This document shows, in pieces, positions 45,952 through 61,199 of a DNA stretch of 64,000 nucleotides. A program made the translations under genes and the position numbers. The notes under the pieces are model-generated. The model made no database searches. It had not been told where the DNA came from and was given only the letters and a program-made list of their open reading frames with translations. How positions within the stretch are numbered: position 1 is the stretch's first letter; each line of letters opens with the position of its first letter. The DNA comes from Artemisia argyi (taxonomy: Eukaryota > Streptophyta > Magnoliopsida > Asterales > Asteraceae). The stretch lies in contig CM060692.1 in the NCBI GenBank assembly GCA_030686995.1, positions 11,451,465 through 11,515,464 of the forward strand, written 5' to 3'.

Positions 45952-48900
45952 TGATTGGTGCTAAATAGTCAACTTAAATTGACCAAGTAAATGGTCAACA
46001 AAGTCAAACTCTCTAAACCAATACTCCGGTGATAGTATAATGTGTCCTTGGGTCGTTAAAGTCCCGACGAGATTGAAATGGTGTATTTTGAAATCGTTTA
46101 TGAGAGAGTGGCACTGAGGACAGTAGCCCAGATGATGTGGAAATGATTTTGCTACTGTTATTATGGTATTTGTACACAGATGTAATATTCACAAAAATCA
46201 GATATACAATTATATGCACGTATTCACAATTCAGATTCACGTAACGGACTGGAAAAATGGGATTTGGTGAATTACAAACTACAGGGGGTGCTTTTGACAC
46301 TTTTTGGAACTTAAAAGTTAAAAAGAAATTTAAAATGAAAATGGGATTATGAAAATGATTAAAATATTATTTAAATATTATTTAATTAATAAAACTATTA
46401 AAAATCTAAATTAAAACTTAATTTAAATTAACTAATAATTATAAGTATTACAAATTAAACTAAAAATTTGCAAAAACAATTTCTAAATTTAAATTAGAAC
46501 TTGAAGAAAGTATAAAAAATAAAAATAAATATTTTTGTCTTTTATGGATTTTTTTATTAATTAAAAACTATTTAACTTAATTAAACTAATTAAACTACTT
46601 TTAATTAATATTAATACTAAATTAACTTAGAAAATTATAAGAAAATTTATAAAATTACTTAACAATCACTGGAATCCTAAAAAATTATAAAAACTTCTAA
46701 AAATTATGTTTAAGGCTAATCCAGTAATTAATTACCTTTTAATTAACTTAAATCTAATTTAAATGATTAAAATAAGAAAAATGGAAAATGAACAGTAGAA
46801 ATTAAAAATGTATTTTCTAAAAGTCTATTATACTATATTAGAGCTAGGAAAAATATAAAAACTAAGTTTTACTTTATAAAAACTAAATATGATATTTAAT
46901 ACTTAATATTAATTAATAATTAAGAAAACTAGTATTAAATCTAATAAATACTAAAAGGCAGAATAAAAATCTGAAAAATTTACTAAAAATACTTTACTAT
47001 ATAAGGTAATTAATAAAAATATAAAAATACTAAGTACTTAATTAAAATCTAAAAATTAAAATTAAAATTAAATTAAATTAAATAGAAACTATCACTTAAT
47101 TTAAACTTGGTTTTTCTTGGATTTTCTTTTACAACTTTACTTTACTACTGAAAATGAAAAACTTTTGTGAAGACACTTAGGAAAATAGCTTATTTATAAG
47201 CTATAAGCACCCCCTTTGGCTTATCAGTTGACTTATGTTGACTGTTTGGGCAAATAAGCTCAGATGGGTGTAGGGGGGTCCACAATGGTGTAAATGGTTA
47301 TAAATAAGCTAGACAAACTCAGATAAGCCAGAAATAACAAGCATAAAGCACAATTAAGCTGTATGAGAGCAAATAAGCACTTTGCACAATGAAAATGAAC
47401 ACAGAACTGGGACAGAGTTGATGGGCTAAACCAGGTGGGGTCCACTGAGTCCTAGGTCAAACAAGGGGTCAACTTATGATCCTTGGTAGGAGGGGGGGTT
47501 CAATGGTACCAGGTATGACAAGTGGGTCCCACTGAGGTGGTCACAAATCACCACCAAAGTGGTGGTGATGGACTGAGTCTGCTGGTGCAGGGGAGATGCT
47601 TGCCCTGCAAGTGATTTCCCTAGTTTGTGAGGCCCAGGGTAAAATTTGAAAAAATATAAGCTAAGTGGGATCTTAAAGGTGAGCTGGTAGAAAACAAGTC
47701 CACAAAAGCTCAAAGCTTGAATCACAATACACAAATCTATAAAAATCCCACTAGTTTTGAGAAAATCTGAGAATGACAATTTGACTTTTTATGAAACTTG
47801 AACTAGTTTGACTTATGTGAACTTCTAATGATCCCTACTGATTAAAAATGGTGTTATAAGATATATTTAAGCTAGTTTACACTATATTAACAACTAATGT
47901 AACTAATGAGATGGATTTAGACACCCAAAACCTTCACAGTTAACTGTGAAGGGGTAAATTTGTGAGATGTTGATTCTTTTTGTGAAACAAAGCTGGTTTT
48001 TAGGTTCTATATTACCAAATGACACCTAAGGAAAGCTGTTTGAGCTATGGTTATCTTCTGAGGTCAACAACAACACAACCAATCAGGCTAATCCAAACAC
48101 TCTCTTAACAAGGACTGTTTTGAGTTTTCAAAGCAAGGGCTTACTAGGGTGCACAAACTTGATCCAAACTTACTAATTATGATTAGATAGACTAGTTTAA
48201 GCACTTAGAAACAGAATATCACAACAATCATACAAGTTTAACACTAAAGCTAATTTTGACAGTTAAAACTAGGATTTTAGGTAACTAATTATTCTAACAA
48301 ACAAGCTATGATTATTAAGCTAAAAACTACCTAAATAACAATCAAGAAACACAATGCAAACACAGAATCTCAGATACAAGCAAGGAATTAGAAACTAATT
48401 AAGAACTAAGATTTTTAGTGAAAATTGAAATAAGCAAGCTCTTACAAAACACCTCTAGCATGAACAAGAGGTTTCTCCACAGAAGCCTATCTTTAAATAG
48501 GCTTAACCCAATCCAAGCTTTGCTCTTCAATGATTCTCCAAACCTGAAAATAAGAACTAAACACCACAGTTGACTTTTATTGACTTTTTTAGTTTTTTCT
48601 AGGATAACTGGATTTTAGAGTCTCTAAAAGCTTTAACAAGCTTATTGGAACCTAAGTGAAGCTAATTCAGTCCATGATACCTAGTACATTTCACAACTAA
48701 GCTTATTTAGAAATCCTTAAATTTAGAAAATTGAAATTACAAAAGACAGAATTGAAACCTTGATTTTATTACTTGAAAAGATTAAGAGTACATGGAATAA
48801 CTGCTACAAAGCTTAAAATGGAAAGTTACACAGAAAATGAAAGCTTAATTTTAAAAACGACACTAAAAACTATTAATTAACTAACTACCACTAATCCTTG

Positions 48901-49997
48901 CTTCATCTGCCTTTTATAGCCATCCATTAGGGTTTCTTGAGCCTTTCTGAGCATTTCTCAATCAATCTTGGCCGTTGATTGGCTCTGAATTGATCTCACC
49001 CTTTAAATCGATTTTTGGCGCCAAAATTGGGTAGGGAAGTTTTGGACTGAGATTACAACTGGGGGGGGGGGGGTGGCATTTAATGTGGATGTGAAAGTTG
49101 GTGTAGTGGGTTGGGCGGTGGCGTTTGATGGGGGTGTGATGGGACCTGCAAGTGGTAGATGTGGGGGAGGGAAGGATGGTGGGGGTGAAGGTCAGTTTGA
49201 CCTTGTTTGACCGAGAGGGTCAAACGTTGACCCTGGGAGTTATTAGTTTAGGGTGTGGGTGGGCTGTGTTGCTTTTGGGCTCAAAATAGGAAGGGTGGGC
49301 TTTTAGGTTTGGATTGGGTTTAGGGGATTGGGTAGAATTATTAATATAGGATCCGGTTTGGTTTTGGTTTACACAAGGACCATTTTTGCAATTTAACGAA
49401 AGTTGTGGGGTGGGATTTGGCATGTTTCCATATTGTTTCCAAGGGTGTAATTTGCCAATCCATGAATAGTATAAGGCCCTGGGTTGATTTTTCCAATTTA
49501 TTTTCACCAGGGACTGAAACCGTCAAACTTTCAAACTTCAGGGACCATTTGTGTAATTTTCACCAAACTTTCCACCAAGGACCAATCCTGTCATAAAAGG
49601 TTAGTGCAAGGACAAAATTTGTTTTTCTCAAAGTTTTTCATATCCCAGGGACCATTTTTGACCATTTTCAAAGTTCAGGGACTAAACTTGACAATTTGTG
49701 AAACTTTGCACCAAAGGACTATTTGTGTAACTTTTTGATTTATAAGGACCTTTGGTGACTTTTTCAAGTTTTTAGAATGACCAGGGACTAGATTTGACAA
49801 CTTTTGAAAGATGAGAGACTGAAACTGCTAATTATGCAAACTTTGTGCGTTTTTCATCTATTTTTGATATTTTTGCATTTGAAACATGTAAAACACTTTC
49901 CTGGGATATTTTCACTTTTTTGATTCAATATTGAGTGTTTTTAGATGTTTTGGCAGCTCAGAAAAGGTAAAAATGATGAGTATTTACACACTCATCA
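45952..49997. mobile_element. Candidate solo LTR, 4.0 kb
   Basis: The segment begins TGATTGGTGC and ends CACACTCATCA, giving TG...CA termini, and is flanked by identical 5-bp ATCGA (45947-45951 and 49998-50002), the TSD length of LTR retrotransposons. No gag, protease, reverse transcriptase or integrase frame is found inside, which fits a solo LTR better than a full element. The right part (49200-49990) contains repeated GGGACCATTTxTG and CAAACTTT type phrases, common in long plant LTRs. The end sequence resembles large Ty3-type LTRs, but no family can be assigned by eye. Confidence 0.6.
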
Positions 49998-50370
49998 ATC
50001 GACATTTATTTTTTCTATAAAAAGACAAATTATTACACCTAATTATACGTATAATCACTATTTTACAAATATTTTAAGCCAGAGTTGAACCCACAAATTT
50101 TAAGTTGATGGACGACTAACGTACCACCAACATGTTTGCCTATAGACTGTTGTTTTCTTGTGTTCCTTTGCTATGTAAATAGAAAAAGACTCGATATTAT
50201 TAAACGATAAATATGATTTACGTCCGATTGTAGGTAATCTGGTTCAAAGCTCACAATGGCCTGAGTCAGATTTTCAAAACTATGAAGTGTACATAATTTT
50301 GAAAATCTGAGTACACTTTATATAGTGTATACAAAGCAATCTAAACAGTTAAATGTTGTCAATTTCCTTT

Positions 50371-50402
<32 letters not shown>

Positions 50403-53014
50403 CTGTACTGTAAAAGATTGTCACTAAAATATAAGCAAATTAACAATCACGTATTGCCAAAAATAATGGAGTAATCTAATTACAAAATTGTGGAGTTGTT
50501 ATGTCTTCTTCTCTTCATCCTTATAGTCAACTAAACAAGATTATCTCTACAACTCATTTTATAATGTAATTCCAATCAATGAGCCAAAAAAACAAATGTT
50601 TAAAGATAACATTCCAAACCATTAACTTGATTATCATAATGTGGTTGAACTTTTAATTAGTATTACTTAACTAGTAGTATATTACATATAGAGGCTGCGA
50701 CTACGAGGTTTTAAACAATGTTAATGGCGAGGTTAGTTATTGATAATGATCACGCTGACATCGTTGGTTATTAACTAATCAAACTTGGTATGTTGAAATT
50801 TCTTTGAAAAACGATTTGTGATCTCGCTACGCGTCACCAACAACGGTCACTATACCATTACCAAACGTCTAAATATGAAATACCATGGTGATGACATATT
50901 GATGTAACTTGCATCTTGATAGTCTAGCTTTACCATCAATAGGCTTGTTAGTACCTTAAGGATGTCATTCGTTGTCTAGCTTAGTATGTTCAATAGTTAA
51001 ATCTTATTTCAATTGATAAACATTTTCCATAAAGACGCATAATCTACAATCTCACAATCTTTCTATAAACTTTACACTTCTATGGTATTGTGTATACTTA
51101 TAAGTTATAACTATGTATAAACAAGTGATGTCGCTCGTGAGCTATTCGGGTTCGACTCGGTAAAAGGTCAAAACAAGCCAGCCTAAACGAGCTTGAGTCC
51201 AAGTTCAAGCCTAGTTTGGAACTTGGTTAATAAAAGAGCTCGAGCCAGAGCTTCATACTCATAGTTCAATTAGGCTAAAGAGACTTTGCAATATTCAATT
51301 ATATATTGTGTATAGGTAAAACAATATATAAACGAGCTCAAATTAAATAAACGAGCTGAAGTGTGCTTAACATAACAAGATTTAGTCAAGCTATGTATTG
51401 TTTAAGTTAATCCTAAAAGATAAGTTGAGCCCGATTGAGATGAGATTCTACATTTTTGAACCACAAAACACTCTTCCCAATTTTGGAGCTTGTGTAATTT
51501 GGCACAAGGGTGATCGAGTCCGAGCTAAAAAGTATAAGGTTTGCAAGCGAGCACCGGGAAAACTCAAACTAAGCTCGACACGTTTCTGACCATATGGTGC
51601 ATAATTAGGATATGCTTATAGTAGAATAACTATGGGCTAAGAGCATAAACAATGAGCTGCAAACGTTTTGACAAATGGCAAACATTATTTTACGAATACT
51701 TTTGCTTTTTGTACACCTAATCCTCGTGGTTTTGGACCACAAAATTTAATTTCTATCTTCAATAATTTTAAATTCATACTAATACATATTTAATTAAAGG
51801 ATAATGTGGTTAAAATAACCCAAAAAGCGCACTCAATGGTATTTTAAGTCACGTTTAGTGGACATCATGATGAAAATGATGGGTGGGTACAAGTGTACAA
51901 CTTAGTTTTCATTTAAGTCATCTTAGCTCATTACTATTGTATTTGTAATGCATACTTATGTTTTTCAATTCTATTTCTCATACACATGTACATTTATGTA
52001 AAAGCTAGTGAATGAGGCGCATTTCACCAAAACTGATGTGGTTTACAGTAACCCCCGAAAACCCTCCTTTGCTCAACTCCTGAGTGTATAAGCGAACAAA
52101 TACAAGAATTATTTTGTCATATACATTTTTTTTTAATTGTTATACTTATACAATATACACGATGAATAGTCATGTCAATAAAGATGGTATGGGATGAGTT
52201 AGGTTTAAAAAGGAAAAACAAGAGGATCGACCGCAAGGAAAACTATTACTATACATGGAATTATGCATCAAAATGGTCTATAATTGCCTGAAGAAATGCA
52301 AATGAATTTGGTCGAGCTAAATGTGTAAAGGCGTAGAAATGAAGTTTCTCTAACATTTGAATCTCTTCCTTTATCACGTCTTTTCCTTATTTATCAGCTC
52401 TACGACTATAATAACATTGCTAGACGTGATAAGCACGTCTAATAGTGCTTTGAATTGAACATATACACTTACACAAGCGAAAAGAGAAAAAAAGATTTAA
52501 CCCTCACATACCAAAGCTTGATTCTACAATTCTTGGAGCCACATATTTGTATTACTTAAACTAATGACTTTTCTTTTTCAATTAACAAAAGTTTTTGGTC
52601 ATCATTAATGGTAGCGTAGCAAGAATAGTTAAATGTCCCATTGCTTATACCATATTTTTTGTTCTTTCTCAATAGATTGTGACCTCACTAAAATTATTTT
52701 GTATAAACTAGACATGTTTTGTTTTAATCTAACTTTTTGTGAACATAAAACACATAAACTAAAATTATTTGAAATTGTTGGCAGTGGGGGCGTTTGTGGA
52801 TGTCAACAACCTTCCCTAAACATGTCAATCAACACAAAAAGTTGCCCCCACACTCATCTCAAAAGCCATTTAGACCAATAAGCTAATTGATAATGACACC
52901 CATATATAGTAGTTATAAACTTATAATAAGAATACTATGAATACAAATCTTTATATTAAGTAAGTTTTGATTGACAGGATTATTGTTTGATTTACAAGCA
53001 TAAAACTTAAGGGA

Positions 53015-53190
53015 AAATGATCACTGCTGTAACAGCAGTGATCAGTAGCTGCTGTCAAGGCTTCGTGGGGGGGCCATTTTTGCCGCAAAATGAACATTCA
53101 AAGACCATTTAGTAACATCGGGGGGTGGGTTTGTGTGTTACAGCAGGTAACTCCCTGCTGTGTTACAGCAGGGATGTTATCCCCAAAACT
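53015..53190. repeat. Small foldback repeat
   Basis: Repeated and inverted CTGCTGTAACAGCAG type motifs at both sides with a G-run between them. Looks like a short MITE; ends not fixed. Confidence 0.5.
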
Positions 53191-53280
53191 TAATATATAC
53201 GTTTTTCAAGTTGTCTATACTAGATAGTCATAGAAATAGTGGAATTTGTAATGACGAAATATGGCTAACAATCCGGATAT

Positions 53281-53440
53281 CGTATATGATACAACAACAA
53301 CATAATACTCGATCCTGTTGCGGCGGGGTATGGGGAAGTAAAATGTAAACATGCCACTACTTCACTTCAGGAGAAGCCCGAAATGAGGAAGACTTCTTCT
53401 AGGAAAACCTTCGGCAAGTGAATGTGTGCGGGTGGCGGAT
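53281..53440 (+). mobile_element. SINE-like fragment
   Basis: Contains GGGTATGGGG..., then a decayed body ending in GAAGACTTCTTCT...CTTCGGC, the layout of a widespread plant SINE family (GGGTATGGGxGAGG ... GGCTGCTTCC ... CTCCGG). A clearer copy is at 61441-61580. Confidence 0.4.
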
Positions 53441-54059
53441 ATCGTATATGATATACATAGCAAATGATATATACTATGGTAGTGGTTTTATCATGGTGCT
53501 TACTTATTTATTGATTAACTACATTAGTTTAGAGTTCATTGCAACATAAATAAAATGTTATAATTAGTTGAATTTACCGACCTTAAGTTTTTTAAGCATG
53601 AGTTATTGAAGTCACCATCATAGTTAGCATATAAAATGCTAACCCTATGAAAAGGGAAAAAGCAACCTTAAAATATGTGTTAAAGAATATTAAAGAAAGC
53701 TATAGTAAACTCAAATATACAAAGCTATATAGTAAACTCAAAACTTATAGACTGAAAATACTATTAAGAAAATGTTTACATATGACAATTTTGTGTTTGT
53801 TTGATGATTCTTGTAAGTTTTATGGCTAGAAATTTAACATGAGATAAAAATATATATACATGATGTCATAAGACATAAACAATTGATACCTTTAAGTGTT
53901 AGTTAAGTGATACGTATTTATCAGTATTAACTAATCAGAATCTTTTAGCTAATCTTGTTTGCTTGTTTACTTTTAGTAATCATTCAACCTTATATGTAAA
54001 CCTTAAAATCCTCACATTTTTGCACATTTGAACCTTCCTCCCATCTCTTTCAAATTCTA

Positions 54060-54884
54060 ATGGAGAATCATGAGCTTCACCCTACATTTTCTTCTTATTT
54101 TCAGCAACCAACAAAAGAGTCTCAAACTTATTCCATTTTCGACGTTCCAAAGGCTGTAGACGGACCCACCGATGGAAGTTCAAGACAATCTATGGGCTCG
54201 TTCACTAACACGTCAAGTTTGTTTCCAAACTTAAGTATGTTTGTAAACGAACCCAAACTTGTAGCCAATCTGCAACAAGTTACAGAGTGGCTCAAGTTCC
54301 AGCAAACCGCACCAAGCAACATTGGTGAACATCATTGGTTGAGCACTCAAGCTCAGCCAATGAAATATACAGGGAGACAAGCCGTGACTACAACATTCGT
54401 GAGGAACCAGATTTGTTCTCCAAGGAAGATATTTAGAGGAGTGAGACAAAGGCATTGGGGAAAATGGGTAGCCGAAATCAGGTTACCAAAAAACAGGACA
54501 CGGGTATGGCTTGGGACATTTCATACAGCCGAAGAAGCTGCTTTTGCATATGATACAGCCGCGTATATGCTAAGAGGCGATAATGCACACTTAAACTTCC
54601 CACATATGAAGAACAAACTAAAAGCTAACTCGAAAAAAGGGAACATTGTAGCTTTGCTTGAAGCAAAGATGCAAACAGTCTCTAAAGAAGTGGCAAAAAC
54701 CAAGGCTAGTGATTTAGTACCACCAATGGTAGATGTTCAATTGTCGGAAACCAAAACTATTGGAGGTGGGCTTGAGGTGAATGCGGTGATAGGGCCGGAT
54801 ATTGGAGAGGGTGTTCAGCTTAGTAGAATGCCATCTTTGGACATGGATTTAATATGGGATGCACTTCTTGTTTCTGAATCATAG
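54060..54884 (+). CDS. AP2/ERF transcription factor, DREB A-6 (ERF group I) type
   Basis: Single-exon gene of 274 codons. One AP2/ERF DNA-binding domain spans about residues 123-180 ([48 protein letters not shown]). Val at position 14 and Leu at position 19 of the domain, together with the [15 protein letters not shown] block, place it with the RAP2.4/ERF053-062 type (A-6). The N-terminal half has a VTEWLKFQQ patch and Ser/Gln-rich sequence; the C-terminus ends in an acidic-hydrophobic [11 protein letters not shown] patch that may activate transcription. Such proteins bind DRE/GCC-type promoter elements in stress and light responses. No intron, as is usual for this group. Which member it is cannot be told by eye. 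Confidence 0.92.
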   Translation: MENHELHPTFSSYFQQPTKESQTYSIFDVPKAVDGPTDGSSRQSMGSFTNTSSLFPNLSMFVNEPKLVANLQQVTEWLKFQQTAPSNIGEHHWLSTQAQPMKYTGRQAVTTTFVRNQICSPRKIFRGVRQRHWGKWVAEIRLPKNRTRVWLGTFHTAEEAAFAYDTAAYMLRGDNAHLNFPHMKNKLKANSKKGNIVALLEAKMQTVSKEVAKTKASDLVPPMVDVQLSETKTIGGGLEVNAVIGPDIGEGVQLSRMPSLDMDLIWDALLVSES

Positions 54885-56139
54885 TTACAACTAATATGAT
54901 GTTTTTTGATATTCATAGCTCAAAATGTTGCATAAAAGTTTGAAATTTGAATGAGTGAATATATTTGATAAGTTAAGATGTACGAGTATTTGTATAGTTT
55001 GGACTTGTGGGCCAATAGAGTTGGGTTAAAAGTTAAATAGGCCCAATTCATACACAGGTTAAGTGGTCAATATTTTCTTTAGCTTTTTCATTTAGGTAAA
55101 GAACATTTTACTTGCATCATGAGCATTTAGTATCAAATGAAAACATAAAGAAGTTTGGCTGATAAAGATCGATTTACAATGATCACACTTCTGAGAAACA
55201 ACAAATAAGGAACACTAAGAATTTTCTCTTCTCGTTTCTTCGCAGCAAATTACAAATTTAAATAATAAATGGAAACTACAAGTGGATGTGTAAACTTAAC
55301 GACCAAACAATGAACATGAGTACTTTACCAAAAAAAAAACAATGAACATGAGTAGAAGTTATGAACCGGTATACCACGCGGTCCTAAACTGCCGTGTGGA
55401 CTAATTCAAGTCTAATGTGCATGAAAGATGATTGAAAGTGAAGTCTAATGTGCAATGTGCATGAAAGATGATTGAAATGCATGAGAACTAAATGGAGATA
55501 GTCGACTAGTCTTCATAACAATGTCAATTCGGGTCATCTACATGGGTCGAGTCGGTTTAATTAGTATTCATGGAGCTTGTATGCTTTTCGTATATTTTGG
55601 CAATTAAGTTCTTATGGCTACAACGCTTATAAGGTTAGATACATTAAGAATGCTAATAAATTGACAAAAGTTGACTTTGACTTCAATGGTCCGTTAGTGT
55701 CACGGTTGAATTCATTGAACAAGCTATTGTTGTAAAATGAAAAAAAAAATAAAAATAAAAAATTAAAAAATTGATAACTTCGAACCTTACAAACTGTATT
55801 ATCTAGTACCCTGAACTTTTAAATGTGCAAAATAATATCCCGAACTTGGCTCTAATATCTTATACTAAATTAACTCAATAATAGATTATTTATTTTTGCT
55901 TAAAAATCAACCTAGTGAAGCCTATTGCAATATAAACGGGTTGTAGTTAAATTTAGGGAAATTAAACATATTTTGACATAAAAGTTAGTTACTTTTAGTT
56001 TTTTAATTAATATATTAAATTTATCCCTTGGAAACAATACTTTATAGTAAATGAATTTACCACACAAGTTTTACTATATACATGTTAATATTCAATAAGA
56101 TGTTTGTTTTAAAATAATTTTGAGATCTTAATTATTTAG

Positions 56140-56141
<2 letters not shown>

Positions 56142-56211
<70 letters not shown>
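56142..56211. repeat. (AT)n microsatellite
   Basis: About 35 AT units. Confidence 0.95.
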
Positions 56212-56215
<4 letters not shown>

Positions 56216-56418
56216 GATAATTAAAAAAACTCTTATATAGTGAGTTATAAATTGATTTAAAAATTTTAGAAAACAAACATTTAATTAGATAATATGCAGA
56301 TATATTAAAAGTAGTACGTACAAAATATTTTTAAAATAGATTTTACTTACATATTCTTTATATTCAGAATGATGAATATATTATTTTATTAATTTGAAAA
56401 AAAATAAAAAGTTATTAT

Positions 56419-56422
<4 letters not shown>

Positions 56423-56470
<48 letters not shown>
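56423..56470. repeat. (AT)n microsatellite
   Basis: About 24 AT units, following a short ATT run. Confidence 0.95.
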
Positions 56471-56472
<2 letters not shown>

Positions 56473-57707
56473 CTGTAAATCATTTATGTTACAATTGACT
56501 TTACTAATTTGATTTTTAAGCACAATAAAAGTAATTAGTTATTAAGTTAATGTTGTATAGGGAAGCAAAAATTTAATGTTGCTAAGTTCGAGGTTCTATG
56601 TTGCACCTTTAAAAGTCTATAATACTATAATTCAGTTTGCCAAATTCAAGATACTAACATGTGATTTAGCCTTATAAACTAGTAAAATGAATATTAATTT
56701 ATTTCGTCTCGTATATCGTGTTTTTTTATTCATATCTTGTATTCTATTTATATATCATCATTTTATACAAAGAAAATACAATTTAAAAAAAAAGTCAATA
56801 AAGTAAATCATAATTAATGTAAAATTATAGAACATCAAATATTGCATCAGTCGCGAAAAAGTGTCCACAAACAAATGTTATTAGTTAAAAGTAGATTCAA
56901 TTCAAGATGGATATTTAAAAGTACAATGAGATATGTAAAAGTAGATTCTATTAAATGAAATGTCATTTTAAGCCATGTAATTAATGCAATTAGTTAAAAG
57001 TAGATTTCGTGATATGAAAAGTATTTAAGGGTAAAATATGTAAAGTGATAAATTATTACTTTTTATTTGTTGTAAGTGGACAGTTTTTTAGACAAAATAA
57101 AATAGCAAAATGGATACTTAAAAGTAAAATGAGAGGAGTAATACATTTATTGGTATAATTTGTTTGATTAAAAGCTTTATGATTTTTTTTTTTAATATAT
57201 GTGACACATAAATGGTGGTATAATTTATATGATAAAAAAAGTAAACGCATTTAATGACATTACAGATTTATCACACTTAAAATTAAGGGGATTATACACA
57301 AATTACGTTATTGAGGAACAATTTGAGCAATATAACATCTTTTATAGACATTTCAAAAATAAAATGTCATCTTTAGATATAAGAGTGCAAATTTTCATTT
57401 TTGTTTCATTTTGTATTTGTTCTTGTAGTTTCACATATATTTTACCATCTAAGACTAGAGTTACTGGTCATCAAATTTGATGTCATCGTCTCATCACCAT
57501 TCAGCACACCACTAAATAAGTGTGACGTTGATTACTGAACCAAACAAAAAAAATAGTCTCACTTTATAAAAACATAACTCAAAATATATCTCATAAAAGA
57601 AGTGCAAACCGTTCGCTAGTCTGCACCACATGGTTGTGGTCCTCACCCGTGGTTTACCTACCACCATTTTAAACATAGACTAATAACTTTGTTGTTGTTT
57701 AAAATAA

Positions 57708-58040
57708 GAGAAAATTCCAAAAATACACTTAAGATTGAATTTGTGTTCACAATGTAGTCAAAAATATTGTAAATTCCAATTTTGGTCATGTGTGAACGTG
57801 CTACTACGTGATCCCATTCAAAATTTGACAAGTGACACTTGTCACATTTTGAACGGGTCGCACAGCCGCCGGTTGAGCAAGACAAATGTGTGACCCCATT
57901 CAAAATGTGACAAGTGTCAAATTTTGAATGGAATACGTCGCGCAGTAGCAATCGCACATTACTAAAATGAGAAATTTTTGATATTTTTGATTCCGTTGTG
58001 AACCCAAATTCAATTTTAGGTGTATTTGTCGAATTTTCTC
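57708..58040. mobile_element. Mutator-type MITE with perfect 9-bp TSD
   Basis: Inverted arms begin GAGAAAATTC and continue with AATACACxTAAxATTGAATTTG on both sides. Flanked by identical 9-bp TTAAAATAA (57699-57707 and 58041-58049). The centre has a palindromic TTCAAAATxTGACAAGTG motif present several times. No coding capacity. Confidence 0.8.
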
Positions 58041-58311
58041 TTAAAATAATTCCTGGTAATTTACATTTATAGTCTTTGTATTAATTGAAACCCCATTTAA
58101 TGGCCTTATATTATTCATCTAGAAAACCATATTCTTCCCCTAGAAGAAATTGCATTGCTTGCGCGTAACATACTTTTCATAATTCTTAGACCAAAATGGC
58201 AAACCGAGTTGTGAGATTTTGTCAAAGAGAATTGATATTTCTATTTATATCTAAACTTTATTCATTGTTGTTTGCTCGTTGCTCGTCCATAACCATTTTA
58301 GGCGTGCAGAC

Positions 58312-59786
<1,475 letters not shown>

Positions 59787-61199
59787 TCAAAACGCCGTTT
59801 CAGGTACTTCATCAGTGGATTCTAATCCGACCCAGTTAATCAAAGAGAGCAAGAACTCCCTGAAGCTCACCTTACCATCCTTGTTCCAATCCATTTCCTC
59901 TACATTTTCCAAAAAGAAAAAAAAATGTAAATTTTTTGTTATCGTAATCCACAAAAGTACTTAATAGTTAAATCGAGTAAATTACTGAATCGGGTCTTGG
60001 TGATATGTGTAGGTGATTTCTCCATTGGGAAGTCTTCATTCATTGCCTTCATCATGTCCTTCTTGTTCAGTTTTCCATCACCGTTTTTATCAAGAAACAA
60101 GAAAGCTTCGATGATGGTATCAAATGTTGCTTTGAGCTCGGGTGACCCCACTGTTGATGTCTGAAACAATATTCTCTTTTAGTTTGATTTTATCGACAAT
60201 TATATCAAAACAGGTAATATTTGGACAGGTTGGGTTGACCCAAAACACTGTTGTCAAAAACTTCAATTTTTATAAATATCTATTTTTTTAAATAATCTAG
60301 TCCTAATATGCATATAAAAAAACTTGAACTTTCGGCACATTTGACCCATTGTAGATAACACATGACAAAAATCGACCCACTCATAAGTAAATGGGTTGAA
60401 ATTGTCACCTTCAGTTATCAAGAAACCAAATAAACGAGAAGACGGTCATTTACCGCATGAGATGATGAGGAAGGACCGTCTAAGAGATAAATGAGACACA
60501 GAAGAACAATAAACTCGTTAAACTGTATCCCGTTGCTCCCATCCACATCACATGACTCAAAAAGATCTCTAATCTCCTGCTCGGTACAATGAAATTCCAG
60601 CTTCTGTAAGCATCTCTTTAGCTCTTCGTTATCAATGGTCCCATTTGAATCTTCATCTGCAGAACGGCAAGCAGCTATAAACCACACAGAAGAAGGTAAA
60701 AATAAAGACAAAAGTATTAATCCACTTAAACTAGTTAGACTTACCGTATAGTTCAAAAACACCTTGAATCTCCTTTAATCCTTCTTTGAAGCGTGGGAAC
60801 CTTAAGATAATGCTATCAATAGATCTGAAACTGGTTTGACCATGTATGCTGTTCTGTTTGACCTCCATCATTTTTCTTTGGAGCTTATTGTCTAATCTCT
60901 CGTATTGGTTTTGTGAATTGCAACAACATAATATAACTCCAACTTTGCTGGATAACGACTTGAAAGAAGGGCTTGTGTGAGATGTACCTTCAATAAACCG
61001 ATTCATAAACCACCATGCATCATACAAGATCATATAAATATGCAAAATCTCGTATACTATGCCCTTTAAGTTAAGCACTAGAGTAACATATCCATTTCAA
61101 GAATATCATACTATATGAGATGCTTTAAGCCTAATCAAGAATAATAAAGTAAGAATAACTGAATAAATTTTTGGAAAAAATAATAAGAACCTTACCCAT
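59787..61199 (-). CDS. CML21-like EF-hand calcium-binding protein
   Basis: Five exons on the minus strand: 61199-61196 (ATGG), 60987-60745, 60656-60454, 60160-59986 and 59899-59787; all have GT-AG ends and compatible phases and give 245 residues. Four EF-hand loops: D83-E94 (DEDSNGTIDNEE), D119-E130 (DVDGSNGIQFNE), D174-D185 (position 12 is Asp, often a weaker Ca or mixed Ca/Mg site) and D212-E223. The conserved block RSIDSIILRFPRFKEGL before EF1 is specific to the CML21/CML22 type. Gly2 followed by Thr6 fits N-myristoylation and Cys22-24 could be palmitoylated, suggesting membrane attachment. The four-base first coding exon is unusual but the acceptor TTGAAG|GTACATC is well placed. It is likely a calcium sensor; targets are unknown. 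Confidence 0.88.

Larger units (their letters stand above)
50003..54059. other. Intergenic upstream of the ERF gene
   Basis: No gene recognised. Contains a degenerate AACGAGCTC/GAGCTTGAG-rich repeat (51120-51600), a CTGCTGTxACAGCAG foldback (about 53015-53180) and a short SINE-like piece (53281-53440). The last 100 bp have CCTTCCTCCC leader-like sequence before the ERF start. Confidence 0.5.
54885..57698. other. Intergenic, AT-rich, no gene seen
   Basis: Contains two AT microsatellites (about 56142-56211 and 56423-56470) and long A/T runs. The small frame at 57229-57480 has no recognisable motif. The region right after 54884 is the ERF 3' flank. Confidence 0.5.

Noticed and set aside
57229..57480. 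83-codon plus-strand ORF with a hydrophobic segment
   Set aside because: AT-rich context, no motif, no supporting signals; likely chance.
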